The notes under the pieces are model-generated. The model was not told the origin of the DNA, made no database searches, and saw nothing but the letters and a program-made list of their open reading frames with translations. DNA of 64,000 bases from Corynebacterium sputi DSM 45148 (GTDB taxonomy: Bacteria > Actinomycetota > Actinomycetes > Mycobacteriales > Mycobacteriaceae). The position numbers were made by a program, and so were the translations under genes. Where the stretch lies: the NCBI RefSeq assembly GCF_000427865.1, contig NZ_ATYV01000005.1:107998-171997 (forward strand). The letters run 5' to 3'. Below are positions 29,968 through 39,372 of this stretch, piece by piece. How positions within the stretch are numbered: the stretch's first letter is position 1; every line of letters begins with the position of its first letter.

Positions 29968-31050
29968 GTGAGTGAGAAACGGGCAACTCGACACGGTTCA
30001 GCCACCGGCGACGATTCCGCCGTGCCCATCTACCGCACTCGGGCGCCTGAACAGGCTCCGGATCCAACGCCTGACAGAAATCCGCAGCACGAAAAGACTG
30101 TGGACGACGTCCTGCACCAAATGTACGAGGCAGCCGGGCGGGCAGAACCCCGAACGGTCGGTGGACACCGCGACACCTCTGGCTCTGACAGTGAAACGAC
30201 CCAGATGGCGCCTATCGTGGTTTCAGAAGACAACATTCCCGATGACAATCCTGCTCCAGAAGAGGTGGACCTCGTGAAGAACAACGATGATAAGTACAAC
30301 GACCCGATGGAGACCGAGCGCGATGCGGTGACCGCCAGTACCGGTTCAATCGACAACGAATACGCATTCAGCGGCACGAACCCGGATGTGGCAGAGACCG
30401 AGTACTTCGCCACTGGGACGCCAGCGGAAACCGACTTGTTTGCCGCAGGTCCGGCTGGGGCTGGACTGGCCGGACCAGTCGTCACCGAAGAAACGCTCGT
30501 CGAGGAAGTTCCCGAGCATCGTCGCGGTACTACTGATCTCGGACTGCTGTTCCTGCGCATCGGCGTCGGAGGACTGCTGATTCTCCATGGTCTGGCGACC
30601 TTCATCGGATTCGGTGGCGGCCCTAGCCTGACTCAATTGCAGGATCAGTACATTTCGATGGGCTGGAGCTTCGCCGTAGTTGTGGCCGTGGCACTGCCTG
30701 CCATTGAGATCATCGCTGGCGTACTGCTGCTGGTAGGCCTGGCGACACCGCTCGGCGCCGCATTGGCGCTCGTGGCTACGTCCTTCCAGATGATGACTGC
30801 AGCAGCCGAGAACAGCACCGGCTGGAATTTCCTTGATGGGGACAACGGTGGCCTGCTGCAGCTCTATCTCATCCTGACTATCGCCGCGCTGGCCATCCAG
30901 TTCACCGGCCCAGGAATGTACGGGCTGGACTTCTCGCGTACTTGGTCGCGCCGTCCGCTGGCCAGTTCGTGGATCTTCGTCATCGTCGCTGTCGGCGTCG
31001 CGATCGGTGCATGGTGGTTGGTAACCGGTTCGCTGCCAGTCGCTTTCTAG
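29968..31050 (+). CDS. DoxX-family membrane protein with long disordered N-terminus
   Basis: About 360 residues from GTG 29968, chosen because TAGTGT (29955-29960) ends 7 nt upstream; GTG 29959 is an alternative. Residues 1-190 are acidic, low-complexity and probably cytoplasmic and disordered. The C-terminal part has four DoxX helices (DLGLLFLRIGVGGLLILHGL, ALPAIEIIAGVLLLVGL, LQLYLILTIAALAIQF, SSWIFVIVAVGVAIGAWWLV). The gene order matches M. tuberculosis Rv3005c, whose DoxX product works with SodA and SseA in a membrane oxidoreductase complex. The long N-terminal extension is the unusual feature here. A bidirectional terminator follows. Confidence 0.82.
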   Translation: MSEKRATRHGSATGDDSAVPIYRTRAPEQAPDPTPDRNPQHEKTVDDVLHQMYEAAGRAEPRTVGGHRDTSGSDSETTQMAPIVVSEDNIPDDNPAPEEVDLVKNNDDKYNDPMETERDAVTASTGSIDNEYAFSGTNPDVAETEYFATGTPAETDLFAAGPAGAGLAGPVVTEETLVEEVPEHRRGTTDLGLLFLRIGVGGLLILHGLATFIGFGGGPSLTQLQDQYISMGWSFAVVVAVALPAIEIIAGVLLLVGLATPLGAALALVATSFQMMTAAAENSTGWNFLDGDNGGLLQLYLILTIAALAIQFTGPGMYGLDFSRTWSRRPLASSWIFVIVAVGVAIGAWWLVTGSLPVAF

Positions 31051-31080
31051 AGATCTACTGACGTAGAAGGCATGAAAAAT

Positions 31081-31105
31081 GGCCCGGGCTGATGCCCGGG
31101 CCTTT
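31081..31105 (+). terminator. Bidirectional terminator between doxX and ilvD
   Basis: A perfect 9-bp GC stem (31081-31089 with 31094-31102) and TGAT loop, with TTT on the right and GAAAAAT on the left, so it can serve both convergent genes. Confidence 0.85.
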
Positions 31106-31147
31106 CTCATGTGTGGCGGAGGGTGCCCGCCTGATCAATTGAGGTGC

Positions 31148-32995
31148 TCAGTCCACGATTCGGATCGCGCCGAGGTCTGCGGACGATGCCATCTTGGCGT
31201 ACGCCTTCAGTGCCTTGGTGATCTTGCGTGGGCGGATCTTGACCGGGCTGAACGGCTTGTCGCGCTTTAGTTCTTCCGCACGGCGGTCGTCGAGCTCCTC
31301 GTCAGAGACGAGAATCTCCAGGCGTCGCTCTCCGACGTCGATGTACACCGGGTCTCCATTGCGAACCAGACCGATTGCACCACCGGCGGCGGCCTCGGGG
31401 GAGACGTGACCGATGGAAAGTCCGGACGAGCCACCGGAGAAGCGGCCGTCAGTGACCAATGCACAAACCTTGCCCAGGCCGGCGCCCTTGATGAAGGCCG
31501 TCGGGTGCAGCATTTCCTGCATACCCGGGCCACCTGCCGGGCCCTCGTACCGCACGAACAGAACCTCGCCCGGCTGCAGGATGCGCTTGAGGATGACGTG
31601 GACCGCCTCCTCCTGACTCTCCACAACGCGGGCGGTGCCCTCGAAGTGGAACTGCTCTTCATCGATGCCGGCGGTTTTGAGGACTGCACCGTTCTGAGCG
31701 ATGTTTCCGCGCAGCACACACAGTCCACCTTCGACCGTGTACGCGTGCTCGACGGAGTGGATACAGCCATCCTCAGCGTCGGTGTCTAGCGACTCCCAGC
31801 GGTTGTCCGTAGAGAACGGCTCAGTGGTTCGGACGCCACCCGGGGCAGCGTGGAACAGCTCAATGGCCTCGTCGGTGGCCTTGCCTCCGCGGATGTCCCA
31901 GTCGTCGAGATGCTTCTCCATGGTCGGGGCGTGGACCGAACGCACGTTGGTGTTCAGTAGTCCGCCGCGTCGCAGCTCACCGAGGATGGCGGGGATTCCG
32001 CCGGCACGGTGCACGTGCTCCATGTAGTAGTCCGGGGAGTTCGGAGCGACCTTCGCCAGGCACGGCACGTTCCGCGAAATGCGGTCGATGTCCTCGAGGT
32101 CGAAGTCGATTTCGCCCTCTAGCGCGGCTGCGAGGATGTGCAGAACCGTGTTGGTGGAACCACCCATGGCGACGTCGAGGGCCATGGCATTCTCGAAGGC
32201 CTCGCGCGTCGCGATGTTGCGGGGCAGAACCGACTCGTCGCCCTCGTCGTAGTACTTCTTGGCGATATCGACGATGGTCTCGCCAGCCTTGAGGAACAGG
32301 TTGCGGCGAGCGACCTGGGTGGCCAGCGTTGAACCGTTGCCCGGCAGCGAAAGGCCGAGAGCCTCGGTGAGGCAGTTCATCGAATTGGCGGTGAACATAC
32401 CGGAGCAGGAACCGCAGGTCGGGCAGGCGGCTTGCTCGATCTCCAACAGCTGCTTGTCGTTGACATTCTCGTCCGCGGAAGCAGAGATGGCGGAGATGAG
32501 GTCCGAACCGGGCTTGACCACTCCGTTAATGACGACGGACTCACCGGATTCCATCGGGCCGCCGGAGACGAATACAACCGGGATGTTAAGGCGCATCGCA
32601 GCATTGAGCATGCCCGGGGTGATCTTGTCGCAGTTAGAGATGCAGACCAGCGCGTCAGCGGTGTGCGCGTTGACCATGTACTCCACCGAGTCCGCGATGA
32701 TTTCACGGGAGGGGAGGGAATAGAGCATGCCGTCGTGACCCATCGCGATGCCGTCATCGACCGCGATGGTGTTGAATTCGCGCGGGACGCCGCCTGCTTC
32801 GACGACGGCCTCGGCGACAATGTCACCGACATCTTTGAGATGCACGTGTCCGGGAACGAACTGGGTGTAGGAGTTCGCAATGGCGATGATCGGCTTGCCG
32901 AAGTCGGAGTCGATCATACCGGTTGCGCGCCACAAGGACCGTGCACCGGCCGCGTTGCGACCGGACGTGGTGACCTTTGAGCGAAGGGGGATCAT
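31148..32995 (-). CDS. ilvD: Dihydroxy-acid dehydratase
   Basis: 615 residues from the ATG at 32995 ([21 protein letters not shown]), with AGGAAGGG upstream. Iron-sulfur ligand cysteines are in [11 protein letters not shown] and [18 protein letters not shown]. The DHAD/Edd signatures (the CDK and PGNGST-type regions) are complete. It catalyses the third step of valine and isoleucine synthesis, dehydrating the products of IlvC. Length is normal. A 40-bp near-perfect inverted repeat lies at 33063-33102 in its promoter region. The other ilv genes, ilvBNC, are 2.7 kb away on the opposite strand. Confidence 0.97.
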   Translation of the reverse strand: MIPLRSKVTTSGRNAAGARSLWRATGMIDSDFGKPIIAIANSYTQFVPGHVHLKDVGDIVAEAVVEAGGVPREFNTIAVDDGIAMGHDGMLYSLPSREIIADSVEYMVNAHTADALVCISNCDKITPGMLNAAMRLNIPVVFVSGGPMESGESVVINGVVKPGSDLISAISASADENVNDKQLLEIEQAACPTCGSCSGMFTANSMNCLTEALGLSLPGNGSTLATQVARRNLFLKAGETIVDIAKKYYDEGDESVLPRNIATREAFENAMALDVAMGGSTNTVLHILAAALEGEIDFDLEDIDRISRNVPCLAKVAPNSPDYYMEHVHRAGGIPAILGELRRGGLLNTNVRSVHAPTMEKHLDDWDIRGGKATDEAIELFHAAPGGVRTTEPFSTDNRWESLDTDAEDGCIHSVEHAYTVEGGLCVLRGNIAQNGAVLKTAGIDEEQFHFEGTARVVESQEEAVHVILKRILQPGEVLFVRYEGPAGGPGMQEMLHPTAFIKGAGLGKVCALVTDGRFSGGSSGLSIGHVSPEAAAGGAIGLVRNGDPVYIDVGERRLEILVSDEELDDRRAEELKRDKPFSPVKIRPRKITKALKAYAKMASSADLGAIRIVD

Positions 32996-33062
32996 GGGCT
33001 GCCCTTCCTTGTTGTTGGTCGATGGGTTACCCCAACAGGGGATCACGTCAATAATAACGTCT

Positions 33063-33102
33063 ATCCCACAACATGGACAATGGTGTCCACGTTATGGGAT
33101 AG
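33063..33102 (-). promoter_or_regulatory. 40-bp inverted repeat at the ilvD promoter
   Basis: Two 18-bp arms (33063-33080 and 33085-33102) match 16 of 18 around a 4-nt centre. On the minus strand the repeat covers TTGTCC, which with an 18-bp spacer precedes TATTAT, a strong -35/-10 pair for ilvD. It also follows the preceding minus-strand gene by 20 bp, so it could instead be that gene's terminator; there is no T run. Confidence 0.6.
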
Positions 33103-33122
33103 GGGAGAGGGTCGTGTGCCGG

Positions 33123-33701
33123 CTACTCGGAGCGGCCAGGAGCCTCCGGGCGCTTTACGTGTTCGGTGTAGACCTGGGTCGAATCGACCTCGGACTTGTC
33201 CTTCAACACGGAGTAGCCCTCGCGGTCGAAGACCTCGACCTGTTCGTCCCTGGCGTCAATGCCTGCGGTGATTGGATCCGGGATCCGGCCGCCGGTGACC
33301 TTGCTCAACTCGGGAAGCGAGTTGAATGACACCGCCGGGAGAGCGAACCTCGTGGCCTTGTCCGGGTCCTCGTCGTCCTTGGAGACAGCGATGCCCCGAC
33401 CACGCTTGTCGAACAGGATGCCCCGGAAGTCATCCCAGGACATGAACTTCTCGGGACGGAACAGATACGTCGCTGAAATACCGGAATCGGAGATGGTAGT
33501 CCGCACCCGTTCAATCCACACGATGTAAAGGAGCGGAACCAGTGGAGTCCAGTACAGCCACGGGGTGGAGAACCCGAGCGCGATGAACACGAGAAGGAAA
33601 AGAAAAGCCACGCCCAGGTAATGGATCTTCTGGGGTCGGATCCTCGTCGGGGTGATACTTCCGTCGTGTGCAACGGCTGACGGGCTGGTCTCAGAGCTCA
33701 T
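33123..33701 (-). CDS. PH-domain membrane protein (CFP-6-like)
   Basis: 192 residues from the ATG at 33701. TACGAT ends 8 nt upstream (leaderless), and an in-frame TTG at 33710 is less likely. Two membrane helices near 30-70 (YLGVAFLFLLVFIALGF, PLYIVWIERV) precede a bacterial PH domain (IRTTI..ISATYLFRPEKFMSWDDFRGILFD type), as in the low-molecular-weight antigen 6 family next to ilvB in M. tuberculosis (Rv3004). Function unknown. It is downstream of the channel gene on the same strand, 33 bp away but with its own -10. Confidence 0.75.
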   Translation of the reverse strand: MSSETSPSAVAHDGSITPTRIRPQKIHYLGVAFLFLLVFIALGFSTPWLYWTPLVPLLYIVWIERVRTTISDSGISATYLFRPEKFMSWDDFRGILFDKRGRGIAVSKDDEDPDKATRFALPAVSFNSLPELSKVTGGRIPDPITAGIDARDEQVEVFDREGYSVLKDKSEVDSTQVYTEHVKRPEAPGRSE

Positions 33702-33734
33702 GGTGTCCAATCGTATTGCATCGGCCTTAGGCCG

Positions 33735-35393
33735 TTACAGCGAGTCTTCCTGTGGCTCCGCACCCTCCTGCGGAGCCGCGTTGCCTTCCTGATCAGGCTG
33801 CGGTTCCTGGGTGTTATTCTGGCCGGTCTGACCCGGCTGTGCAGGCTGATTGGGCTGATTCGGCTGGTTCGTCTGGCCCTGCTGGTTGTTCTGGTTGCCG
33901 TCGACGCCAGGTTGGTTCGTCTGGTCAGGGTTCGCGGTTTCCGTACCGGTCTGGTCGGTGAAGTTCGAGTTTTCCGTAACTTCAGTCGTAGTCTCTTCGG
34001 TGGTGGTCTCGCTACCGGCAAACCGGCTCGGAGCGAGCCAACCGGACGGGTTATCCGAGCCTTCTTCCTGCTCCATCGACATTACGTTCAGTGCTGAGAA
34101 GAGGAAGAAGAGAATGATCAGTACGACAGTTGACTGACGGGCCCGACCGCCTGCAGAAAGTACCTCGCGGAGCTTCCGCTTGGGCACGGCTAGGCTATCG
34201 GGCTTCTTTTCGGCAGTGTCATCCTCGGCTGCGTACACGGCCGTCTCATCTGAGACGGCTTCATGTACTGCAGTTGCCTCCGTGTCATCGACAAGAAGAC
34301 CTTCGGCCTCTCCGCCGTATTCCTCTGCGACCGCGGCGATATTCTCCGCTCGCTTCTTTCCGTCACCGGCAGGGTCATCGGCTCGTGCGGCATCGACTTC
34401 TGCCTCGGTGGGCAGGCGGCGCCCGGAGGCTGGGTCGGTGTCATTCGACCAGGCCTGCTCGTTCGTCGACGTGCCCGCAATGCTCTGCTGGGCCGAGTTG
34501 TCCGAGCCCATGTAGGAGAGCACTTGATCGCGGTTAGGCATCAGCGCGGTCGGCATGCGCTCGCCATAGTCCTCCCACCACGTGTCGATGATGGCGGAAC
34601 GAACGGCGCGCTCAACCTTCCACTGGTCGCCCGGGTCAGTGTCAATGATCATGCGCAGGTTTACAGTCCAAGACTGGCCTGCTGCTGTCGGGGGATTCAG
34701 TGACGTAGAGGACTGGATGCTCAGGTCAGAGCGCAGGGAGCCGCGAACGTCTTCCTTGTCGACAGCATCTTCAGCGGCTGCCAGAGTGCGGCGCTCCAGT
34801 TCAGACATCGATCCACCGGAGGTCAGCGGTACCGGGATGTCGATGACGGCACGTGACCAGCGGGAGGAGTAGTTGACGCTCATCTTCGCGTCACCATTCG
34901 GGATGATCACTTCTTCGCCGTTGAGCGTACGAATCGTGCTGGCACGCAGAGTCAGGTTCACAACCTCACCCTGAACAGTGCCGGACGGAGTGTGGAACTC
35001 AACCCAGTCGCCGACTCCGTACTGCTTCTCGACGATGATGAACACACCACCGAGTAGGTCCTTCACTAGGTCCTGGCCACCGAAACCAAGGGCAGCGGAC
35101 ACGATGGTCGCGGGGACAACGGCGGCACCGATCGATATGCCGAGTGTCTCGAGAAGATTAATGACCAGGACGAAGTAAGCGACAAGTTCAATCGCGTAAA
35201 CGATGGCGCCGATGAGCGCCTTTTGTCCCTTCTTGTCTTCTGGATCACCGTGGAGTCTTCGCGAGACCACCGCAATGATGTACCGCCGGATCCTGGGTAT
35301 CAGGAGGAGTAGTACTACCAGGGCCGCAGCGCCGAAACCGGTCGTCGCGATCCATACCCAGATGCCGCGCAGTAAGTAGAAGAGGAAATCCAT
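33735..35393 (-). CDS. mscCG: MscCG-type mechanosensitive channel / glutamate exporter
   Basis: 552 residues from the ATG at 35393. TACGGT ends 7 nt upstream (leaderless). Three N-terminal helices include the MscS pore helix (AAVVPATIVSAALGFGGQDL), followed by the MscS beta domain (VEKQYGVGDWVEF, IIPNGDAKMSVNYSSRWSRA). The corynebacterial hallmark follows: an acidic linker, then AGGRARQSTVVLIILFFLF as a fourth membrane helix (about 421-440), then SGWLAPSRFAG and a 110-residue Gln/Asn/Thr/Pro-rich tail. In C. glutamicum this protein exports glutamate under membrane stress and lies beside ilvB as here. The low-complexity tail with repeated NQP units is the variable part. Confidence 0.92.
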   Translation of the reverse strand: MDFLFYLLRGIWVWIATTGFGAAALVVLLLLIPRIRRYIIAVVSRRLHGDPEDKKGQKALIGAIVYAIELVAYFVLVINLLETLGISIGAAVVPATIVSAALGFGGQDLVKDLLGGVFIIVEKQYGVGDWVEFHTPSGTVQGEVVNLTLRASTIRTLNGEEVIIPNGDAKMSVNYSSRWSRAVIDIPVPLTSGGSMSELERRTLAAAEDAVDKEDVRGSLRSDLSIQSSTSLNPPTAAGQSWTVNLRMIIDTDPGDQWKVERAVRSAIIDTWWEDYGERMPTALMPNRDQVLSYMGSDNSAQQSIAGTSTNEQAWSNDTDPASGRRLPTEAEVDAARADDPAGDGKKRAENIAAVAEEYGGEAEGLLVDDTEATAVHEAVSDETAVYAAEDDTAEKKPDSLAVPKRKLREVLSAGGRARQSTVVLIILFFLFSALNVMSMEQEEGSDNPSGWLAPSRFAGSETTTEETTTEVTENSNFTDQTGTETANPDQTNQPGVDGNQNNQQGQTNQPNQPNQPAQPGQTGQNNTQEPQPDQEGNAAPQEGAEPQEDSL

Positions 35394-35518
35394 GCCCGCG
35401 ACCGTATCGAAGATTTCTGAGAGCTGTGCACGCCGATTCGTAAACAACGGGGCGTGTTTCCTAAGGAAATCTGAGTGAGGGGGCGCGGGTTAGGGGTCCC
35501 CATGTTCAACCAGTGAGA

Positions 35519-35547
35519 TTGACTGTCCACTATGTGGACACTAAGGT
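35519..35547 (+). promoter_or_regulatory. ilvBN promoter with palindromic operator in the spacer
   Basis: TTGACT (35519-35524), a 17-bp spacer, then TAAGGT (35542-35547). A 17-bp palindrome, TGTCCAC-TAT-GTGGACA (35524-35540), fills the spacer. Its reverse strand reads CACATAGTGGAC, matching 10 of 12 positions of the C. glutamicum LtbR motif as I remember it (CAYATAGTGRGA). The leader of about 150 nt to ilvB shows no branched-chain-rich leader peptide. The rest of the 309-bp gap from the mscCG start holds nothing I recognise. Confidence 0.6.
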
Positions 35548-35702
35548 TTCACTCATGTGACGGGCTTAACTGTCGTGAAGGGAAAATTCGGGGCCCCGGC
35601 CTCCGGATCCTCTCTAGACTGCAAGCTCGAACAAGCGGGAACCGGCTCCCATGAACCGTCAACCGCGCGGCCACCTTCACCCGAAACGAGGAGCGCATCA
35701 GC

Positions 35703-37589
35703 ATGACCGCCGCCCCCGGCAAATCCCCATCCCCAGCTACAGTCGCCGCCCAGGCCCGACGCAGTGCCCCGGAGCGCCTCACCGGCGCCCAGGCGATCGT
35801 TCGGAGCCTCGAGGAGCTTGACGCCGATCTGGTGTTCGGTATCCCGGGAGGCGCGATTTTGCCCCTCTACGATCCGCTCTTCGATTCCAAGAAAGTTCGC
35901 CACGTCCTCGTGCGCCACGAGCAAGGTGCCGGCCACGCCGCCACCGGTTACGCACAGGTCTGCGGCAAGGTCGGCGTCTGCATCGCTACTTCCGGCCCCG
36001 GCGCTACCAACCTGGTGACCCCACTTGCGGACGCCCAGATGGATTCGGTCCCGGTCGTCGCGATCACCGGTCAGGTCGGCCGACCGCTGCTGGGCTCTGA
36101 TGCTTTCCAGGAAGCGGATATCCGTGGCGTGACCATGCCGATCACGAAGCACAACTTCATGGTCACCGAGGCTGAGGACATCCCGCGCACGATCGCAGCA
36201 GCATTCCACCTCGCGTCCTCCGGGCGACCGGGTCCTGTTCTGGTCGACATCCCCAAGGATCTGCAGTCCGCTGAGATTGACTTCAGCTGGCCGCCGGCAG
36301 TGGACCTGCCTGGTTACCGCCCGGTCCGTACCCCGCACGCTCGTCAGATCGAGGAAGCGGTTCGGATGATCTCCGAGGCCGAGCGCCCGGTCCTTTACAT
36401 CGGTGGCGGCGTTATCAAAGCTGACGCTTCCGCTGAGCTCCGTGCCTTCGCTGAGTACACCGGGGTTCCGGTTGTCACCACTTTGATGGCCCGTGGTTCT
36501 TTCCCGGACAGCCATGAGCTGCACATGGGAATGCCGGGCATGCACGGCCGTGTTTCCGCGGTCGCCGCGCTGCAGAAGTCGGACCTGCTCATTACCATCG
36601 GCGCCCGTTTCGACGACCGCGTCACCGGCAAGCTCGACTCCTTCGCACCGAACGCCAAGGTCATTCACGCTGACATCGATCCGGCTGAAATCGGCAAGAT
36701 TCGCGAAGCTGATGTCCCGATCGTCGGTGACGCCCGTGAGGTTCTATCTTCGCTTCTCGACGTCTACTCCGACCTCGACCTTCCCCTTCCTTCGATGAAG
36801 GAGTGGAAGCGCGATCTTGGAGAGCTCAAAGAGAAGTTCGAGCTCGGATGGGAAGAACAGGCCGATGGCTCGCTGTCTCCGCAGTTCGTCCTGCAGCAGC
36901 TCTCGCAGATCGCCGGACCGGAGGCCATTTACGCCGCCGGTGTCGGTCAGCACCAGATGTGGGCCGCACAGTTCATCGATTACGAGAACCCGCGTACGTG
37001 GTTGAACTCCGGTGGACTCGGAACCATGGGCTACGCCGTCCCGGCAGCTCTCGGTGCGAAGGCTGCAGATCCCTCCAAGGAGGTTTGGGCTATCGATGGT
37101 GACGGTTGCTTCCAGATGACCAACCAGGAGCTGACCACTGCCGCAGTCGAAGGTTTCCCGATCAAGGTGGCCCTGATTAACAACGGCAACCTCGGCATGG
37201 TCCGTCAGTGGCAGACCCTGTTCTATGACCAGCGCTACTCGAACACCAAGCTGCGCCCCCAGGACAATTCCTATGTCCCGGACTTCGTTCAGCTGTCCGA
37301 GGGACTCGGTTGCGTGGCCTTCCGCGTGACCAAGCCGGAGGAGGTGGCGCCGGCGATTGAGCGGGCCCGCCAGATCAACGACCGCCCGGTCGTCATCGAC
37401 TTCATCGTCGGTGAAGATGCCCAGGTGTGGCCGATGGTCGCCGCCGGTGTCTCGAACGACGAGATCCAGCACGTTCTCGGTATGCGTCCGCTCTTTGACG
37501 AGGAAATGTCCGCCGCCGATGAGCCTGCAGACATCCACGAGGCTGTCTCAGACCTGGATGCGGCAAATCCGAATACCCAGAGCCGCTGA
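35703..37589 (+). CDS. ilvB: Acetolactate synthase, catalytic subunit
   Basis: 628 residues with GAGGAG about 9 nt before the ATG. ThDP-enzyme features: the proton-relay Glu73 in [38 protein letters not shown] in the FAD-binding middle domain, and the ThDP-Mg motif beginning [13 protein letters not shown] (GDG near 466) and ending INNGNLG. It joins two pyruvates, or pyruvate and 2-oxobutyrate, at the start of valine, leucine and isoleucine synthesis. ilvN follows after 28 nt and supplies feedback control. Full length. Confidence 0.97.
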   Translation: MTAAPGKSPSPATVAAQARRSAPERLTGAQAIVRSLEELDADLVFGIPGGAILPLYDPLFDSKKVRHVLVRHEQGAGHAATGYAQVCGKVGVCIATSGPGATNLVTPLADAQMDSVPVVAITGQVGRPLLGSDAFQEADIRGVTMPITKHNFMVTEAEDIPRTIAAAFHLASSGRPGPVLVDIPKDLQSAEIDFSWPPAVDLPGYRPVRTPHARQIEEAVRMISEAERPVLYIGGGVIKADASAELRAFAEYTGVPVVTTLMARGSFPDSHELHMGMPGMHGRVSAVAALQKSDLLITIGARFDDRVTGKLDSFAPNAKVIHADIDPAEIGKIREADVPIVGDAREVLSSLLDVYSDLDLPLPSMKEWKRDLGELKEKFELGWEEQADGSLSPQFVLQQLSQIAGPEAIYAAGVGQHQMWAAQFIDYENPRTWLNSGGLGTMGYAVPAALGAKAADPSKEVWAIDGDGCFQMTNQELTTAAVEGFPIKVALINNGNLGMVRQWQTLFYDQRYSNTKLRPQDNSYVPDFVQLSEGLGCVAFRVTKPEEVAPAIERARQINDRPVVIDFIVGEDAQVWPMVAAGVSNDEIQHVLGMRPLFDEEMSAADEPADIHEAVSDLDAANPNTQSR

Positions 37590-37617
37590 AGCTCGCGACA
37601 AGAGGAAGGAAACCACA

Positions 37618-38124
37618 ATGGCAGACTTGCACACCCTGTCGGTGCTGACGCTCGATGAGCCCGGCATCCTGGTCCGAATCGCCGGAATGTTCACCCGTCG
37701 CGGGTTCAGCATCCAGTCGATTACGTCCGGTCAGACTGAGGTTGATGGCGTCAACCGCATCACCCTGGTCGTGGAGACCGACGAGATGCCCATCGAGCAG
37801 ATCACGAAGCAGCTCAATAAGCTGATTCCCGTTCTGAAGGTCGTCCGTCAGCCGGACGAGCAGTCCGTCTCTCGGGCCCTGCTGATGGTGAAGGTCTCCG
37901 CAGACGCGGCTGACCGTCCCCAGGTCGTTGACGCTGCAGCCCTATTCCGGGCCCGCGTCGTTGACGTCTCGCCGGACTCTGTCGTTATCGAGGCGACCGG
38001 ACAGCCCTCCAAGCTGCAGGCTCTTCTGGAGGTGCTCGAGCCTTTCGGCATCCGCGAGCTAATCGAGTCCGGTGTCGTCGCAATGTCTCGCGGCCCGAAG
38101 CCGATGCTCTCCAACCGAGCCTGA
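37618..38124 (+). CDS. ilvN: Acetolactate synthase, regulatory subunit
   Basis: 168 residues from the ATG at 37618, with AGGAAGG upstream. The N-terminal ACT domain (HTLSVLTLDEPGILVRIAGMFTRRGFSIQSI) binds valine and related effectors. The C-terminal half (VSRALLMVKVSADAADRPQ onward) is the ALS small-subunit C domain. Length is standard for the type with a single ACT plus C domain. It sits between ilvB and ilvC; a separate TATAAT box precedes ilvC, so ilvBN and ilvBNC transcripts may both exist. Confidence 0.97.
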   Translation: MADLHTLSVLTLDEPGILVRIAGMFTRRGFSIQSITSGQTEVDGVNRITLVVETDEMPIEQITKQLNKLIPVLKVVRQPDEQSVSRALLMVKVSADAADRPQVVDAAALFRARVVDVSPDSVVIEATGQPSKLQALLEVLEPFGIRELIESGVVAMSRGPKPMLSNRA

Positions 38125-38140
38125 CGGCAACACTCCGTAG

Positions 38141-39235
<1,095 letters not shown>

Positions 39236-39258
39236 TCTGATCTGATCAGATCGACATC

Positions 39259-39290
39259 CCACCCGGAGCATGTGCTCCGGGTGGATTTTT
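39259..39290 (+). terminator. Rho-independent terminator of ilvBNC
   Basis: A perfect 12-bp stem (39259-39270 with 39273-39284) is followed by ATTTTT. Confidence 0.92.
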
Positions 39291-39372
39291 CGTACTCTAT
39301 CCCTGGAACGGGTGACTCGTAAGATAGCGTTGCCAAGGAACATACCGTGCATTTCAGCATTCGGAGGGAACC

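Noticed and set aside
33830..33910. Tandem repeat or CRISPR-like array
   Set aside because: The repetition is codon-level coding for the NQP-rich tail of MscCG; units are short and there are no spacers.
35554..35702. Leader-peptide attenuator of ilvBNC
   Set aside because: No short ORF rich in Val, Leu or Ile and no terminator hairpin with a T run was found in the leader.
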